From positions 620,001 through 684,000 of the forward strand of contig NZ_CP080528.1 of NCBI RefSeq assembly GCF_024746815.1: DNA of 64,000 bases, given 5' to 3'. The position numbers were made by a program, and so were the translations under genes. Position 1 is the stretch's first letter. Each line of letters opens with the position of its first letter. This DNA comes from Mesorhizobium sp. AR07. Its GTDB lineage: Bacteria; Pseudomonadota; Alphaproteobacteria; Rhizobiales; Rhizobiaceae. The notes below the pieces were generated by a model, which was not told the origin of the DNA, ran no database searches, and saw only the letters and a list, made by a program, of their open reading frames with translations. This document shows positions 36,234 to 45,455 of this stretch, in pieces.

Positions 36234-37337
36234 TTACTGGAGAATCCACTCGTTCCAACGTTGAACAAGCCGCTCCTTGTTCGACTTGCCATCCGATCCG
36301 ACCTCTGCATACCACTTGCCATTTAGAGCGAAGCTGGAGGCCGCGTAGTCGGGATGTGAAGCAAGCTTTCGGCCAACATTTTCAGGTATCGTTTTATAGG
36401 CATTCTTGTTGGTGGGAGCATTTGCAATTAACTCAGCAAAAGCCGCCTGCCGTTCGGCGCGGCTCGTCAATTCGATGAATTTCTGAGCATTCTGCGCATT
36501 CGGGCTGCCCTTCGGAATGCACCAGTAATCCGTCGTCAGCTTAGCCTGATTCCGACTTATCTCGATTGGGGCACCCTCATCAATAAGTGAAAGTGCCCGT
36601 GCGTCGTAGGACTGCACAATGTCGGCGGCATTATCCCGCATTATCTGCAGAATTTCGGACCCACCCGTCCACCATTTGCGAATGTGCGGCTTAATCTTGT
36701 CCAGGCTAGCAAAGACGCGCTCAATATCCATCGGGTAGAGCTTATCCATAGGGACGCCATCGGCCAGGAGGGCCTCCTCCCAAGGTCCGCTTCCACCTTC
36801 GCCGGAAAATAGGGAGCGGACGCCAGGGAACTTATCGACGTCCCAGAACTCGGCCCACGTGGTCGGCCGCGGCTTTCCAGACGGGAACTTCTTCGTGTTG
36901 TACACCATATTGAAAGAATATACGTAGGAGGCGAAGCCGTTGGGTTGTTTGGCGTAGTCTGCTACCGCCTCCAGTTCATCCTTCTTCCAGATCGAATAAT
37001 CGATCTGCTCGAGGTAGCCCTTCGCGGTAAGCGGATCCACATTCGTTTGCCCGAGGTTGACCACATCGGCCGCTACGTTCTTTGTGTCCACCATCATCGC
37101 GATCTGCGTCGAGGAGAAGTCCGCCTTCACTGGCGTTACCTTGACCCCCGTCTCCGCCTCAAAAGGCTTTACATAAGCCTCCATCACCGCGTCGCCCCAA
37201 TTGCCGCCGCTCATATTGACTTTCAACTCGCCGGCGGATGCTGCCCGTGCACGACCGGTCGCGGAGGATAACGCACCTACTGCTATTACGGACGATGTCG
37301 CCTGCATGAAGTGTCTGCGATTTATCAGAAAGCTCAT
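36234..37337 (-). CDS. ABC transporter periplasmic substrate-binding protein (polyamine/opine type, Tat-like signal)
   Basis: A 367-residue PotD-class binding protein. The N-terminus MSFLINRRHFMQATSSVIAV has a twin-arginine pair and a hydrophobic stretch ending ATGRARAA, suggesting Tat export. The mature part has VNMSGGNWGDAVMEAYVKPF and WWTGGSEILQIMRDN at ligand-contact positions. The start ATG 37337 has GAGGAGAACGA upstream. It is the first gene of a minus-strand operon with the ATPase 152 bp downstream and a truncated permease after that, so uptake through this system is likely lost. Confidence 0.88.
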   Translation of the reverse strand: MSFLINRRHFMQATSSVIAVGALSSATGRARAASAGELKVNMSGGNWGDAVMEAYVKPFEAETGVKVTPVKADFSSTQIAMMVDTKNVAADVVNLGQTNVDPLTAKGYLEQIDYSIWKKDELEAVADYAKQPNGFASYVYSFNMVYNTKKFPSGKPRPTTWAEFWDVDKFPGVRSLFSGEGGSGPWEEALLADGVPMDKLYPMDIERVFASLDKIKPHIRKWWTGGSEILQIMRDNAADIVQSYDARALSLIDEGAPIEISRNQAKLTTDYWCIPKGSPNAQNAQKFIELTSRAERQAAFAELIANAPTNKNAYKTIPENVGRKLASHPDYAASSFALNGKWYAEVGSDGKSNKERLVQRWNEWILQ

Positions 37338-37927
37338 TTCGTTCTCCTCTGTCACTCCCTTGCTCGTTGGCAAGGGGTTTCCAATTGCTCAACGCAGTCG
37401 GGAAACCACAAAACGATCACGCGAATGGTCAAACGGGATACAGGAAGCCTGCGTCTGCCTCGTACCGACCGGTTGCCGCGTGTAACGCCCCAGGATCTTC
37501 CCATTACACCAACCGGTGCGGCGAGCACCGGCATCCGGTTTCCGAGTGAAGCGCCCAATTGCCAAACTGGTCGCTCCAAGGAATGCCTACCGCAATACGA
37601 GCGTGATTGCAACAAATGTTTGATCTCGTGAGATATGCATCAAGCGTGTTACGCTGAGCCTTGGGCGAGATCTGTCGCAAATTTGTGTCTTCGACCTCCC
37701 CACCCGCCGAGCAGGGTGCTTCGAAAGGGCGGAGCATAAGGACGTCTCGTTTCAAGAAGAACTGCGGGGCGAGGGGCAGCGGAATAGGCACAGGCAAGGC
37801 TGATATGGCATGCACCGGATTGCTGTCGGAACACCTACACCACCGACTTTGCGCGATCGAATAGACCCCGATTGCAAGGAAAGGCTGCAGGTGGCAGTAT
37901 TCGCGAGCCAAGCGAAGGCAACGGCGC
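37338..37927. other. Intergenic region and left edge of IS debris
   Basis: About 590 bp without a supportable gene. The first 150 bp should contain the promoter of the minus-strand transporter operon, but I see no convincing -35/-10 pair. The rest is low in coding signal and leads into an IS110 fragment. Confidence 0.45.
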
Positions 37928-37928
37928 C

Positions 37929-38160
37929 GGGATCATTTCGACGATCCCCGCCTCTCTCCAGATTGGCATTTCCTACTGGATCCCCGTCTTCGAGATACTC
38001 GACCAGCGTGGCTTCGAGGTCATACTGGTCAACGCACGCGATGCCAAGCATGTGCCCGGCCGCAAGACCGATATCAGCGATGCCCAATGGCTCCAGCGTT
38101 TGCATGAATATGGATTGCTCAGGGCTAGTTTCCGGTTGAAGGGCGAAGTTGCGGTCACCT
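37929..38160 (+). pseudogene. IS110-family transposase N-terminal fragment
   Basis: The plus strand encodes YWIPVFEILDQRGFEVILVN, then ARDAKHVPGRKTDISDAQWL and QRLHEYGLLRASF, the middle of the DEDD domain including the KTDxxDA motif. The start and the C-terminal Tnp domain are missing, and it is joined to an ISL3 end. Confidence 0.75.
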
Positions 38161-38163
38161 GCA

Positions 38164-38513
38164 GCGCGTCAATCAAGGGTTCTTCCGCATTTTGGTGCAG
38201 GTTGCGGGATTCACGGACGGAGCGAATAAGTTCATAGAGTCGGAATCGCAGTCGACGCCCCGTGATTTGCCCGTGCTCCATGCCTTCCGCTCGAAGCCAA
38301 GCCGGAACCACCGGAAGAGACTTCCACGAAGCTTGATGGCCTGCGCCGGTCGCGACGCGACCAGCGCAGTGAACTCTATGCTGAAATCCTTGATTTGCGG
38401 GAGGCCGGTCTGTCGCCGCGCCAGCCCGGATTGGCATGAACGTGAGAACGGTCGAACGCTGGTTCGCAGCGGGCGGTGAGCCCGAGCACCGGCGGCCCCC
38501 GCCGCCCTGCGGC
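38164..38513 (+). mobile_element. Internally deleted ISL3-family derivative
   Basis: Positions 38164-38292 follow the left end of the ISL3 element at 60947-61073 (GGTTCTTCCGCATTTTGGTG onward). The next part, to about 38513, follows its internal segment 61857-62070 (LDGLRRSRRDQRSELYAEIL through MNVRTVERWFAAGGEPEHR). About 780 bp between them are missing, and the right end is replaced by an IS630 piece. It is a non-coding, miniature-like derivative. Confidence 0.75.
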
Positions 38514-38717
38514 ATGATCGATCGCGTCACCCCGCCATGGCTCATCGACGGGCCGATCAACGGCGAACGCTTCCAGCTCTATGTCGAGGAAGTTCTCGTC
38601 CCGATCCTCCCAGCCGCACCCTCGAAAGTCTGCGACGCAATCGGCACCATTCTCAACCGCATCACTGCCGACGAATGTTCAAACTACTTCGCAAATTCCG
38701 GATATGACCCCAAATAA
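38514..38717 (+). pseudogene. IS630-family transposase deletion remnant
   Basis: The frame reads TPPWLIDGPINGERFQLYVE and EVLVPIL (DDE core start), then jumps straight to IGTILNRITADECSNYFANS and GYDPK (C-terminal end). The catalytic centre between them is deleted. Confidence 0.7.
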
Positions 38718-38911
38718 TCTCATCACGCTCTAACGAGCAGCGGCGCTCCTGCTATCCCAGCGCTATTCGGCTGCTTAGGCGCGATGGCAAACCGTGGGGA
38801 TCAACCGCATCTATCTGCTCTACCCAGAGGAAGGGCTGGCTGTGCGGAAGCGGCCTTCACATTTGAGAAGTTACCCTCGGGAGGTCGAAGGTCAGAATAA
38901 CGAAAGCGAGA

Positions 38912-39853
38912 TTACTTATGGAGGGCTGGCTCGCCTCCAGGAAGAATGGCTGGCCATTTCCCGTCTCGCGTCAGTTTTTTGGCGACTTCCGGGACCAGCG
39001 CACGTATTGCTGCCACTTCAACTGACCGTTCGTCTCGCGGGTTTACAGCAAGAACAATCGACCGTGTTATGACTGGATCCACAATCCTCACCATACGCAC
39101 TTGGCCGAGAGAGACTTCACGTTGTATAGCTGACGGCGTTAGTATCGAATAGGCTTTTCCGTCCATCACCATGCTGTTGATGGTCGACAGAGAATCTACT
39201 TCAAACCGCACATCCAATGTGCATCCGTGCTGGGCGACGACATCGGCCACCGAGCGTCGAACATTATTGACACGCATGGGAACAGCCAATGGATATGCGT
39301 GCAAATCAGACAGTCGAACAGTGTTTTCGAACGGTGGCTGGTTCGGGGGAGCCACGAGGCAAAATTCCTCGCGAGCTAAAAGTGTGGACGTGTCCGGACT
39401 TTCGACAGTCTTGTAGAGAATTGCGAGATTGAATCGACCAGAGGTCATCCACTCGTCGATCAATCCGCTCATCCCTTCAATAATCTTGAGCGAGACCTTT
39501 GGAAATCGTTCCTGGGCTAGGGAGAGAAGCTCAGCCACCATGACGCGAGCTGCCCCAGAGGGTATCCCGATCGTAACTTCGCCGGAGGGCGACTTTACCT
39601 TACTCGTCAATTCCTCTTCAGCAAGGTTAACTTGGCGTAAAATACTTCGCGCGTGGCGCATAAGCTTCGTTCCAGCAGCCGTAAGCGTTACTCCCGTTCT
39701 GTCGCGAACCAAGAGCTGGGTGCCAAACTCTTCCTCCATTTGTCGGACATGAAGACTTAACGCACTCTGCGCCACATTCAGTTGCGCTGCTGCTTTAGTG
39801 AAGCTACCCGCCTCCACCACGCCGATGAAATATTTCAGCTGTCTTAGGTCCAA
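38912..39853 (-). CDS. LysR-family transcriptional regulator
   Basis: 313 residues. The N-terminal winged helix-turn-helix is MDLRQLKYFIGVVEAGSFTK followed by AAAQLNVAQSALSLHVRQME; the effector domain starts near residue 90 (GEVTIGIPSGAARVMVAELL). The start is a TTG at 39853, since no ATG precedes the conserved LysR N-terminus in frame. It is divergent from the methylaspartate ammonia-lyase gene, with a T-N11-A dyad at 39931 between them, so it most likely activates that operon with a pathway intermediate as co-inducer. Confidence 0.9.
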   Translation of the reverse strand: MDLRQLKYFIGVVEAGSFTKAAAQLNVAQSALSLHVRQMEEEFGTQLLVRDRTGVTLTAAGTKLMRHARSILRQVNLAEEELTSKVKSPSGEVTIGIPSGAARVMVAELLSLAQERFPKVSLKIIEGMSGLIDEWMTSGRFNLAILYKTVESPDTSTLLAREEFCLVAPPNQPPFENTVRLSDLHAYPLAVPMRVNNVRRSVADVVAQHGCTLDVRFEVDSLSTINSMVMDGKAYSILTPSAIQREVSLGQVRMVRIVDPVITRSIVLAVNPRDERSVEVAAIRALVPEVAKKLTRDGKWPAILPGGEPALHK

Positions 39854-39930
39854 TTATGCACGCCCCTCGCACGGGAACCGCCATGTGCGAGATCCTGAAA
39901 CCATTGTTCCCAACGCTTGATTGAGACGAT

Positions 39931-39945
39931 ATCTCGAAACGAGAT
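39931..39945. promoter_or_regulatory. LysR-type box (T-N11-A dyad)
   Basis: ATCTCGAAACGAGAT is a perfect 6-bp inverted repeat around three bases. It contains T-N11-A (T at 39932, A at 39944), the usual LysR recognition form. It lies 78 bp from the regulator start and about 155 bp before the ammonia-lyase start. Confidence 0.6.
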
Positions 39946-40098
39946 GGATGGAAAGTAGAAATTATATTGGTGTGCGGACGTTGTCACTGGCCATACTGCG
40001 GCGATGGCTAAGCAACAGCTCAGTGAGTAAAAAGGCTGGCGGGATTTCCGGGCAGTCGCTGGCACTCTGCGTGACACCAATTAAAAGATAAGACGACC

Positions 40099-41382
40099 AT
40101 GGAAAATCTCCCGACAGTGAAAGACGTTATTCTCTCTCCCGGGAATGGAAGCTTTTTTTATGACGATCAAGCTGCAATACGGGCCGGCGCTGCCCAGGAT
40201 GGGTTTCGGTATCTTGGGGCGCCCCTGACTCCCGGTTTCACGGCGATCCGAATGCCATCGCGTTCGCTCAGCATTGGCCTCGTGTTGCCGGACGATGTGA
40301 TCGTCTGGGGCGACATGATGAGCGTGCAGTATTCAGGCGCCGCCGGTCGCGATCCGCTTTTCCAGATTGATGCGATCGAAGCATTTACCAGGTCTGCCGT
40401 CATTCCCAGGCTCCTCGCGGTTGATGTTTCCAACTTCCTCACCGCTTGCGATCAAGTCTTGGCATATCATCAAAACAAGCGCTTCCCGCTTGCGGTGGAG
40501 TATGGGGTTAGCCAGGCTCTGCTTCGCGCTGCTGCGCATGTTGCCCGGACCACGCTTGCCGAGGTGATATGCTCGGAATTCGCATTGCCATTACCAGAAA
40601 GGCCTGTCCCTATTTTCGCTCAAAGTGGGGATTCGAGAGGAATCAACATCGATAAGATGATCCTCAAGTCTGTCGATGTGCTTCCTCATGGTCTCATTAA
40701 CTCGCGTGAAAAGTTCGGCCCTTCAGGCGAGAGGTTTCGTGAGTTCGTCAAATGGGTCGCCAGACGCACCACCGAGATCGGAGAGCCCGGTTATCGTCCT
40801 ATCCTGCATTTCGACGTTTACGGCTGGATTGGTCTTGAGATTGGCATGGAGCCGGAAAAGATCGCCGACTTCATCGCGCGACTTGCGGAGGACGTCCCCG
40901 ATTACAGACTTCATATCGAATGCCCAGCAGACTTCGGGTCAACCAAGGCGCAGCTAGACGGGTACGCCAGGGTCGTTGCGCTTCTCGACGCACGTGGCAC
41001 AAATGCCCGGATCGTGGTCGACGAGCGCTGCAACACGCTCGATGACGTTCGGCTCTTTGCGGAAGCAAAAGCGGCCCATCTAGCTCAGATTAAGATGCCC
41101 GACATTGGTTCAATAGCCGACACGGCCAGGGCCGTACTGATCTGCAAGGAAAATGGGGTCGGTGCGTACGTCGGTGGAAGCTGCGCCGAGACCGACTTGT
41201 CGGCCAGAGCTGCGGTAAACATCGCAGTGGCTACACAGGCTGACATGATGCTTGCAAAACCTGGCATGGGCGTCGATGAAGGCATCTCCATCGTCGGCAA
41301 TGAGCAGAACAGGCTGCTCGCCATTCTGGACTACCGACGTTCGCGGAACTCCATACAGAATGTTAAGGCGGCATCCGCATGA
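40099..41382 (+). CDS. mal: Methylaspartate ammonia-lyase
   Basis: A 427-residue enolase-superfamily enzyme that removes ammonia from 3-methylaspartate to give mesaconate. By alignment from memory with the Citrobacter enzyme, the magnesium ligands are D239 (HFDVYGW), E274 (HIECPAD) and D308 (VVDER), and the catalytic base is K332 (IKMPDIGS), each one position further along. The YVGGSCAETDLSA and AKPGMGVDEG segments are also typical. Full length. Its stop overlaps the ATG of the CoA-transferase gene. No glutamate mutase is present in the window, so the source of methylaspartate lies elsewhere. Confidence 0.93.
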   Translation: MENLPTVKDVILSPGNGSFFYDDQAAIRAGAAQDGFRYLGAPLTPGFTAIRMPSRSLSIGLVLPDDVIVWGDMMSVQYSGAAGRDPLFQIDAIEAFTRSAVIPRLLAVDVSNFLTACDQVLAYHQNKRFPLAVEYGVSQALLRAAAHVARTTLAEVICSEFALPLPERPVPIFAQSGDSRGINIDKMILKSVDVLPHGLINSREKFGPSGERFREFVKWVARRTTEIGEPGYRPILHFDVYGWIGLEIGMEPEKIADFIARLAEDVPDYRLHIECPADFGSTKAQLDGYARVVALLDARGTNARIVVDERCNTLDDVRLFAEAKAAHLAQIKMPDIGSIADTARAVLICKENGVGAYVGGSCAETDLSARAAVNIAVATQADMMLAKPGMGVDEGISIVGNEQNRLLAILDYRRSRNSIQNVKAASA

Positions 41383-42530
41383 ACAAGGCTCTCGAAGGCA
41401 TTACAGTTGTCGCTGTCGAGCAGGCGGTAGCAGCGCCCTATACTTCCTCCCGGCTTGCGGATGCAGGTGCACGTGTCATCAAAGTAGAACGCCCCGAGGG
41501 CGATTTCGCGCGAAATTACGACGAGCTTGTTCAGGGCCAGAGTGCGTATTTTGTTTGGTTGAACCGCGGGAAGGAGTCAATCTGCCTCGACCTGACGATC
41601 GACGAACACCGTGCAGTTCTCGACGCGATGGTCGCTGAGGCTGACGTCTTCATTCAGAACCTGAAACCCGGCAGTATCAAAAAGCTCGGCTTTGGTTCCA
41701 CAGATCTCCGCAAGCGATTTCCCCATCTTATAACCTGCGATATTTCCGGGTTCGGAGATGGTGGTGACCGATCGCATTTGAAAGCGTATGACCTCATTGT
41801 GCAGGCGGAGACGGGACTCTGCGCGATAACCGGGACAACGCACGGCCCGGCGCGCGTCGGCGTCTCGGTGTGCGATATTTCAGCTGGGATGACTGCCCTG
41901 AACGCCATCCTGCAGGCGCTATTCCAACGTGAGCGCACCGGCCAAGGTACGAGTATCCAAGTATCGCTGTTCGATGCCGTTGCTGATTGGATGAATGTTC
42001 CCGTCTTACAGTTCGAATACAGCGCCTATCATACTGCACGCGCGGGGGTTAACCACCCATCTCTCGCACCCTACGGCGCCTACCGTTGTTCCGACGGTAA
42101 GGACGTAATCTTCTCAGTCCAAAACGATCGTGAATGGGTGAACTTTTGCGCGAAGTTCCTGAAACAACCTGACCTTACCCGTCGTCCAGGCTTCGCCGAC
42201 AATATGGAGCGTCTCGGCAACAGGACCGGATTGGATAAGATCGTCGTCGATCGATTCGCGCAAATGTCGAGCGAGGAAGCGATGAATGAACTTGAAGCTG
42301 CGGGTCTGGCCTATGGCCGTCTCAACGAAATTGAGGATTTATCCCAGCATCCACATTTGCGGCGAGTGCCCGTATCCACGCCGGCCGGAGATATTCAAGT
42401 AATCGCACCGGCCGCGATCTTCGATGCGGAAAGGGCTCCGGCACTCCGGCCCGTTCCCGCACGTGGAGCCCATTCTGAGGCATTGCGCCAGGAGTTTCGG
42501 TTTTCTCCCCAGCAGCGGACGCGCCGCTAG
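41379..42530 (+). CDS. Class III (CaiB/BaiF) CoA-transferase, possibly mesaconate-specific
   Basis: 383 residues of the formyl-CoA transferase fold. The N-terminal segment is EGITVVAVEQAVAAPYTSSR, and the catalytic aspartate is D166 in GVSVCDISAG, at the position of Asp169 in formyl-CoA transferase. The ATGA overlap with the methylaspartate ammonia-lyase gene makes a two-gene operon, so transfer of CoA to mesaconate is the natural guess. The same pairing occurs in methylaspartate-cycle gene sets. The CoA donor and the following hydratase are not in the window. Confidence 0.85.
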   Translation: MNKALEGITVVAVEQAVAAPYTSSRLADAGARVIKVERPEGDFARNYDELVQGQSAYFVWLNRGKESICLDLTIDEHRAVLDAMVAEADVFIQNLKPGSIKKLGFGSTDLRKRFPHLITCDISGFGDGGDRSHLKAYDLIVQAETGLCAITGTTHGPARVGVSVCDISAGMTALNAILQALFQRERTGQGTSIQVSLFDAVADWMNVPVLQFEYSAYHTARAGVNHPSLAPYGAYRCSDGKDVIFSVQNDREWVNFCAKFLKQPDLTRRPGFADNMERLGNRTGLDKIVVDRFAQMSSEEAMNELEAAGLAYGRLNEIEDLSQHPHLRRVPVSTPAGDIQVIAPAAIFDAERAPALRPVPARGAHSEALRQEFRFSPQQRTRR

Positions 42531-43130
42531 ATATCCTATCCTATGGCTGTTGCGGTCGGGTGAAGGGTTGAAATGCACCTGAACACACAGGCTCCGATCC
42601 CGGCTTCCATGGTGGCTGTCGCGAGTCGCACATCGGTGAGAGCCATCGCTAAGAGACCGTTTTGAAAATCGGCTTGCTCTGGGTTCCGTCTGAGGCTGGG
42701 TTATGATTCAAGCTGTGGATGTGGACAGAGCAGAGCCGTGACGGATGGCCCAGATTGCCAAGAAGACCAAGCGCTACCCGTCTGATTTGACGGACGAGGA
42801 ATGGGAGCAGTTCGCACCGCTGATGCCCAAGCCTGGGCGTCGCGGGCGTCCGCGCGAGGTTGATTTCCGGGAGGTGGTCAACGCGGTGCGCTACCTGGTC
42901 CGCTCCGTTGCGGTTGGCGGATGCTGCCGATCCATTTCGGACCCTGGCAGACGGTCTACGGCTGGTTCCGCGAATTGGCGCGGCGCTTTCTGTTTCAGAC
43001 CATCCACGACGTGGCGCTGATGCTGGGTCGCGAGCGAGCTGGGCGCGAGGCCAGTCCCACGGCTGGCGTGATCGACAGCCAGTCGGTCAGGGCTCCGCAA
43101 GCTGAAACAAGGGGTTACGACGCCGGTAGG

Positions 43131-44853
43131 GTAACCGGGGCAGATTACCGGGCAGTCAGGCTTGAGCGGCTTGCCTAACGAGATCCGGGAGCGGCGGAAT
43201 CGACTCTTGTGTTGGTATGCCGAGGCGGTCGCCGAGATAGCGGAAGAATGAGACGTCGAGCTTGATGCAGGTCTTCATCAGGCCGAGCAGGACGTCGCGG
43301 GCGTTCTTGCCTGCCTCGCTGACGGTTCCGCCGGAGATCTTGCGCTTGGTGACGAAGGCGCGGATGTCGTTTTCCGAACCATTGGTGTGGAGCGGGATCT
43401 CGGGACGATCGAGAACGCGCAGGAGTTCATGCTTGCGGCGATGCAGCCTGGCAAGAAGCCGGTCGAGCATGACGTAGCCGGTTCGTCGTTTGAACAGGCG
43501 CTCGAAGCGGGCGCGCAGGGCCGCCGCGCGGCGCGGACAAGGAGCACGCTGGTAGCTCTTGAGGTCGCGATAGAACCACCAGATCAACTGGCGCATGATG
43601 TCGACGGCCTGACGTTGATCCGGGGTCACGGGTATCAATTTGTGGACGAGCCGCTCGGCGTGGACCCAGCACAGAGCATGGTCGCCGATGCGGAACTGGC
43701 CGGCATCATCGGACACGACCACGGTATCGCCAAGAAAGCCGTGGTGGCGGATCGCTCCCCACATCGCCCCTTCGGTGGCGATCCTGACTGGGTTGGGCTC
43801 AACCGCGAGCTGGTCGAGGCCGAGTGCGGCCAGATGCGCCTGCCATGCGGCGCTGTCGGCAAATGCCTTGTGCGGCGCAGCCGCCAGCCGCGCGATCACC
43901 GGACCGGCGAGGTTGCGGCCGCGCATATAGGCCAGGGCCTCTTCATTGATGAAGTAATCGCTGTGCCCGGCACGCAGCGTCGCCAGGAACGCCTCCCGTG
44001 ACTTCGATCGTCCGGTGCGGAACGCGGTGAAGCGGCGATCGCCGATCTGGGTGGTGTAGCCGTCCTGGTGGGCGTGGCGCGCCGACGTATCATCGACGGT
44101 GATCCAGGGCGCCGTAGCCAGCCCGGCGCGCAGCACGTCACGGTCCTCCGCCGCGAAGGCCTCCAGGCCCTCCGAAATCAGCCGCACCACCTGGCGCTTC
44201 GAAATGTCGACCCCGATCCCGGTCAACAACGCCGTCAACCGCTCCGTCGTCACCTGGCCTTGAATGTGACAGGCCAGAATGAAGCGGCGCAGGTTCGCGC
44301 CCCAGCCGCCGATGATCCCCGCCGGCAAGGGCGCCACCATCGTTTCGCCGGTCGGTGTCACCCAGCGCTCGCGGCGATAGCGCACCACCTCGGCCGACAA
44401 CGCCAGATCGCGCACCAGGATCGTCTCATACCCCTTGAAGCGAGAGCCCGCAGGAGCGCTCACCGCAACCGTCACCTCGCGGCTCACGCGACCGCCGTCG
44501 CGCTTGGCGCCGCGCCGGCGGCGCTTGCCCTTGCCAGATGTCGGCTGCGTCGCCTTCTCCATGCCCGATGGCTTGGTCGGCTTGACCGGGGGACGCGGCG
44601 GCAGGTCCTTCAGCCGGGCGATCTCATCCTTCAGGGTCTGGTTCTCGGCGCGTAGCGCCTGGTTCTCGATCTCAAGGCTCTCGACCCGGCCTTGAAGACC
44701 GCGCACTTCGCCGATCAGCGCAGAAACCAGCCCGCGGAGTTCCGCAAGCGACAGGCCTTCAAGCGAATCAGTCGGTGGTAGCGTCACGCAAAGGGTGAAT
44801 CACGAACGCACGCGCCTGCAAACCCCCACCGCCCGGTAATCTGCCCCGGTTAC
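43131..44853 (-). mobile_element. IS66-family (single-transposase) insertion sequence
   Basis: The ends are perfect inverted repeats of 23 bp, starting GTAACCGGGGCAGATTACC at 43131 and ending with the complement at 44853. The host IS5 sequence GCCGGTA appears on both sides (43122-43128 and 44854-44860), which marks the target duplication (8 bp in this family, here 7-8 with one changed base). It carries one intact tnpC. Confidence 0.9.
43156..44787 (-). CDS. IS66-family TnpC transposase
   Basis: 543 residues, intact. A leucine-zipper-like N-terminus (VESLEIENQALRAENQTLKD) is followed by a basic linker (GKGKRRRRGAKRDGG) and the DDE core, with APWITVDDTSARHAHQDGYT, TVVVSDDAGQFRIGDHALCW and the C-terminal LHTNGSENDIRAFVTKRKIS. 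No orfA or orfB is present, as in the single-gene subgroup of IS66. The ends and gene are complete, so it may be active. Confidence 0.93.
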   Translation of the reverse strand: MTLPPTDSLEGLSLAELRGLVSALIGEVRGLQGRVESLEIENQALRAENQTLKDEIARLKDLPPRPPVKPTKPSGMEKATQPTSGKGKRRRRGAKRDGGRVSREVTVAVSAPAGSRFKGYETILVRDLALSAEVVRYRRERWVTPTGETMVAPLPAGIIGGWGANLRRFILACHIQGQVTTERLTALLTGIGVDISKRQVVRLISEGLEAFAAEDRDVLRAGLATAPWITVDDTSARHAHQDGYTTQIGDRRFTAFRTGRSKSREAFLATLRAGHSDYFINEEALAYMRGRNLAGPVIARLAAAPHKAFADSAAWQAHLAALGLDQLAVEPNPVRIATEGAMWGAIRHHGFLGDTVVVSDDAGQFRIGDHALCWVHAERLVHKLIPVTPDQRQAVDIMRQLIWWFYRDLKSYQRAPCPRRAAALRARFERLFKRRTGYVMLDRLLARLHRRKHELLRVLDRPEIPLHTNGSENDIRAFVTKRKISGGTVSEAGKNARDVLLGLMKTCIKLDVSFFRYLGDRLGIPTQESIPPLPDLVRQAAQA

Positions 44854-45455
44854 GCCGGTAAGAAGATCGTCGGCCGCAAGCGACACATTGCCGTCGATAC
44901 GGATGGGCGGCTGTTGATGGTCAACCTCACCACCGCCGATATCTCCGACAGTGCCGGCGCTCAGGCGATCCTGGATGGTATCCGCAAGCGCTGGCCTTGG
45001 GTCAAGCATCTGTTCGCCGACGGCGCCTATGACCGGCTGAAGCTCATGGACAAAGCCACCTATCTCGACTTCGTGGTCGAGATCATCCGTCGATCCGACG
45101 ACCAGAAGGGCTTCAAAGTCTTGCCCCGCCGCTGGGTCGTCGAGCGGACTTCGGCTGGATGACCCGATGGCGCGGCCTCGTGCGCGACTACGAGCAGCGC
45201 ATCGACGTCTAACGCCTTGATCCTTGTCGCAATGGGCTGCAATCTCATCCGCCGAAACGCTCATCCGTGATTTTCAAAACGGACTCTAAACAGATCTTCA
45301 AGTTCATGAGATGACGCTGAGCGGCATGAGGTCTGTGCGACGGGACACCACCGGGGGCCGCCCGCGTTCTCATGGGGCTGGAACCTGAGGCCGGCGCCCT
45401 TCGTCAAGCCAAATGTCAAGTGGCATTGGACGATTCGATTCGCGACCCGCGAGTT

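Larger units (their letters stand above)
42745..45270 (+). pseudogene. IS5-family transposase, frameshifted and interrupted
   Basis: Part 1 (MAQIAKKTKRYPSDLTDEEW through AVRYLVRS) changes frame near 42908, where one G seems lost, and continues MLPIHFGPWQTVYGWFRELA to GVIDSQSVRAPQAETRGYDA. After the IS66 insertion it resumes KKIVGRKRHIAVDTDGRLLM to KGFKVLPRRWVVERT, then shifts again near 45150 to GWMTRWRRLVRDYEQRIDV. Some IS5 subgroups use a natural frameshift, but the later shifts mean the gene is dead. Confidence 0.85.
42653..45286 (+). mobile_element. IS5-family insertion sequence, split by an IS66 element
   Basis: The ends are GAGACCGTTTTGAAAATC at 42653 and its near inverse ending at 45286 (one mismatch), with TAA on both sides (42650-42652 and 45287-45289). 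Its transposase is interrupted by the IS66-family element at 43131-44853. Without that insertion the element would be about 0.9 kb. Confidence 0.88.
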
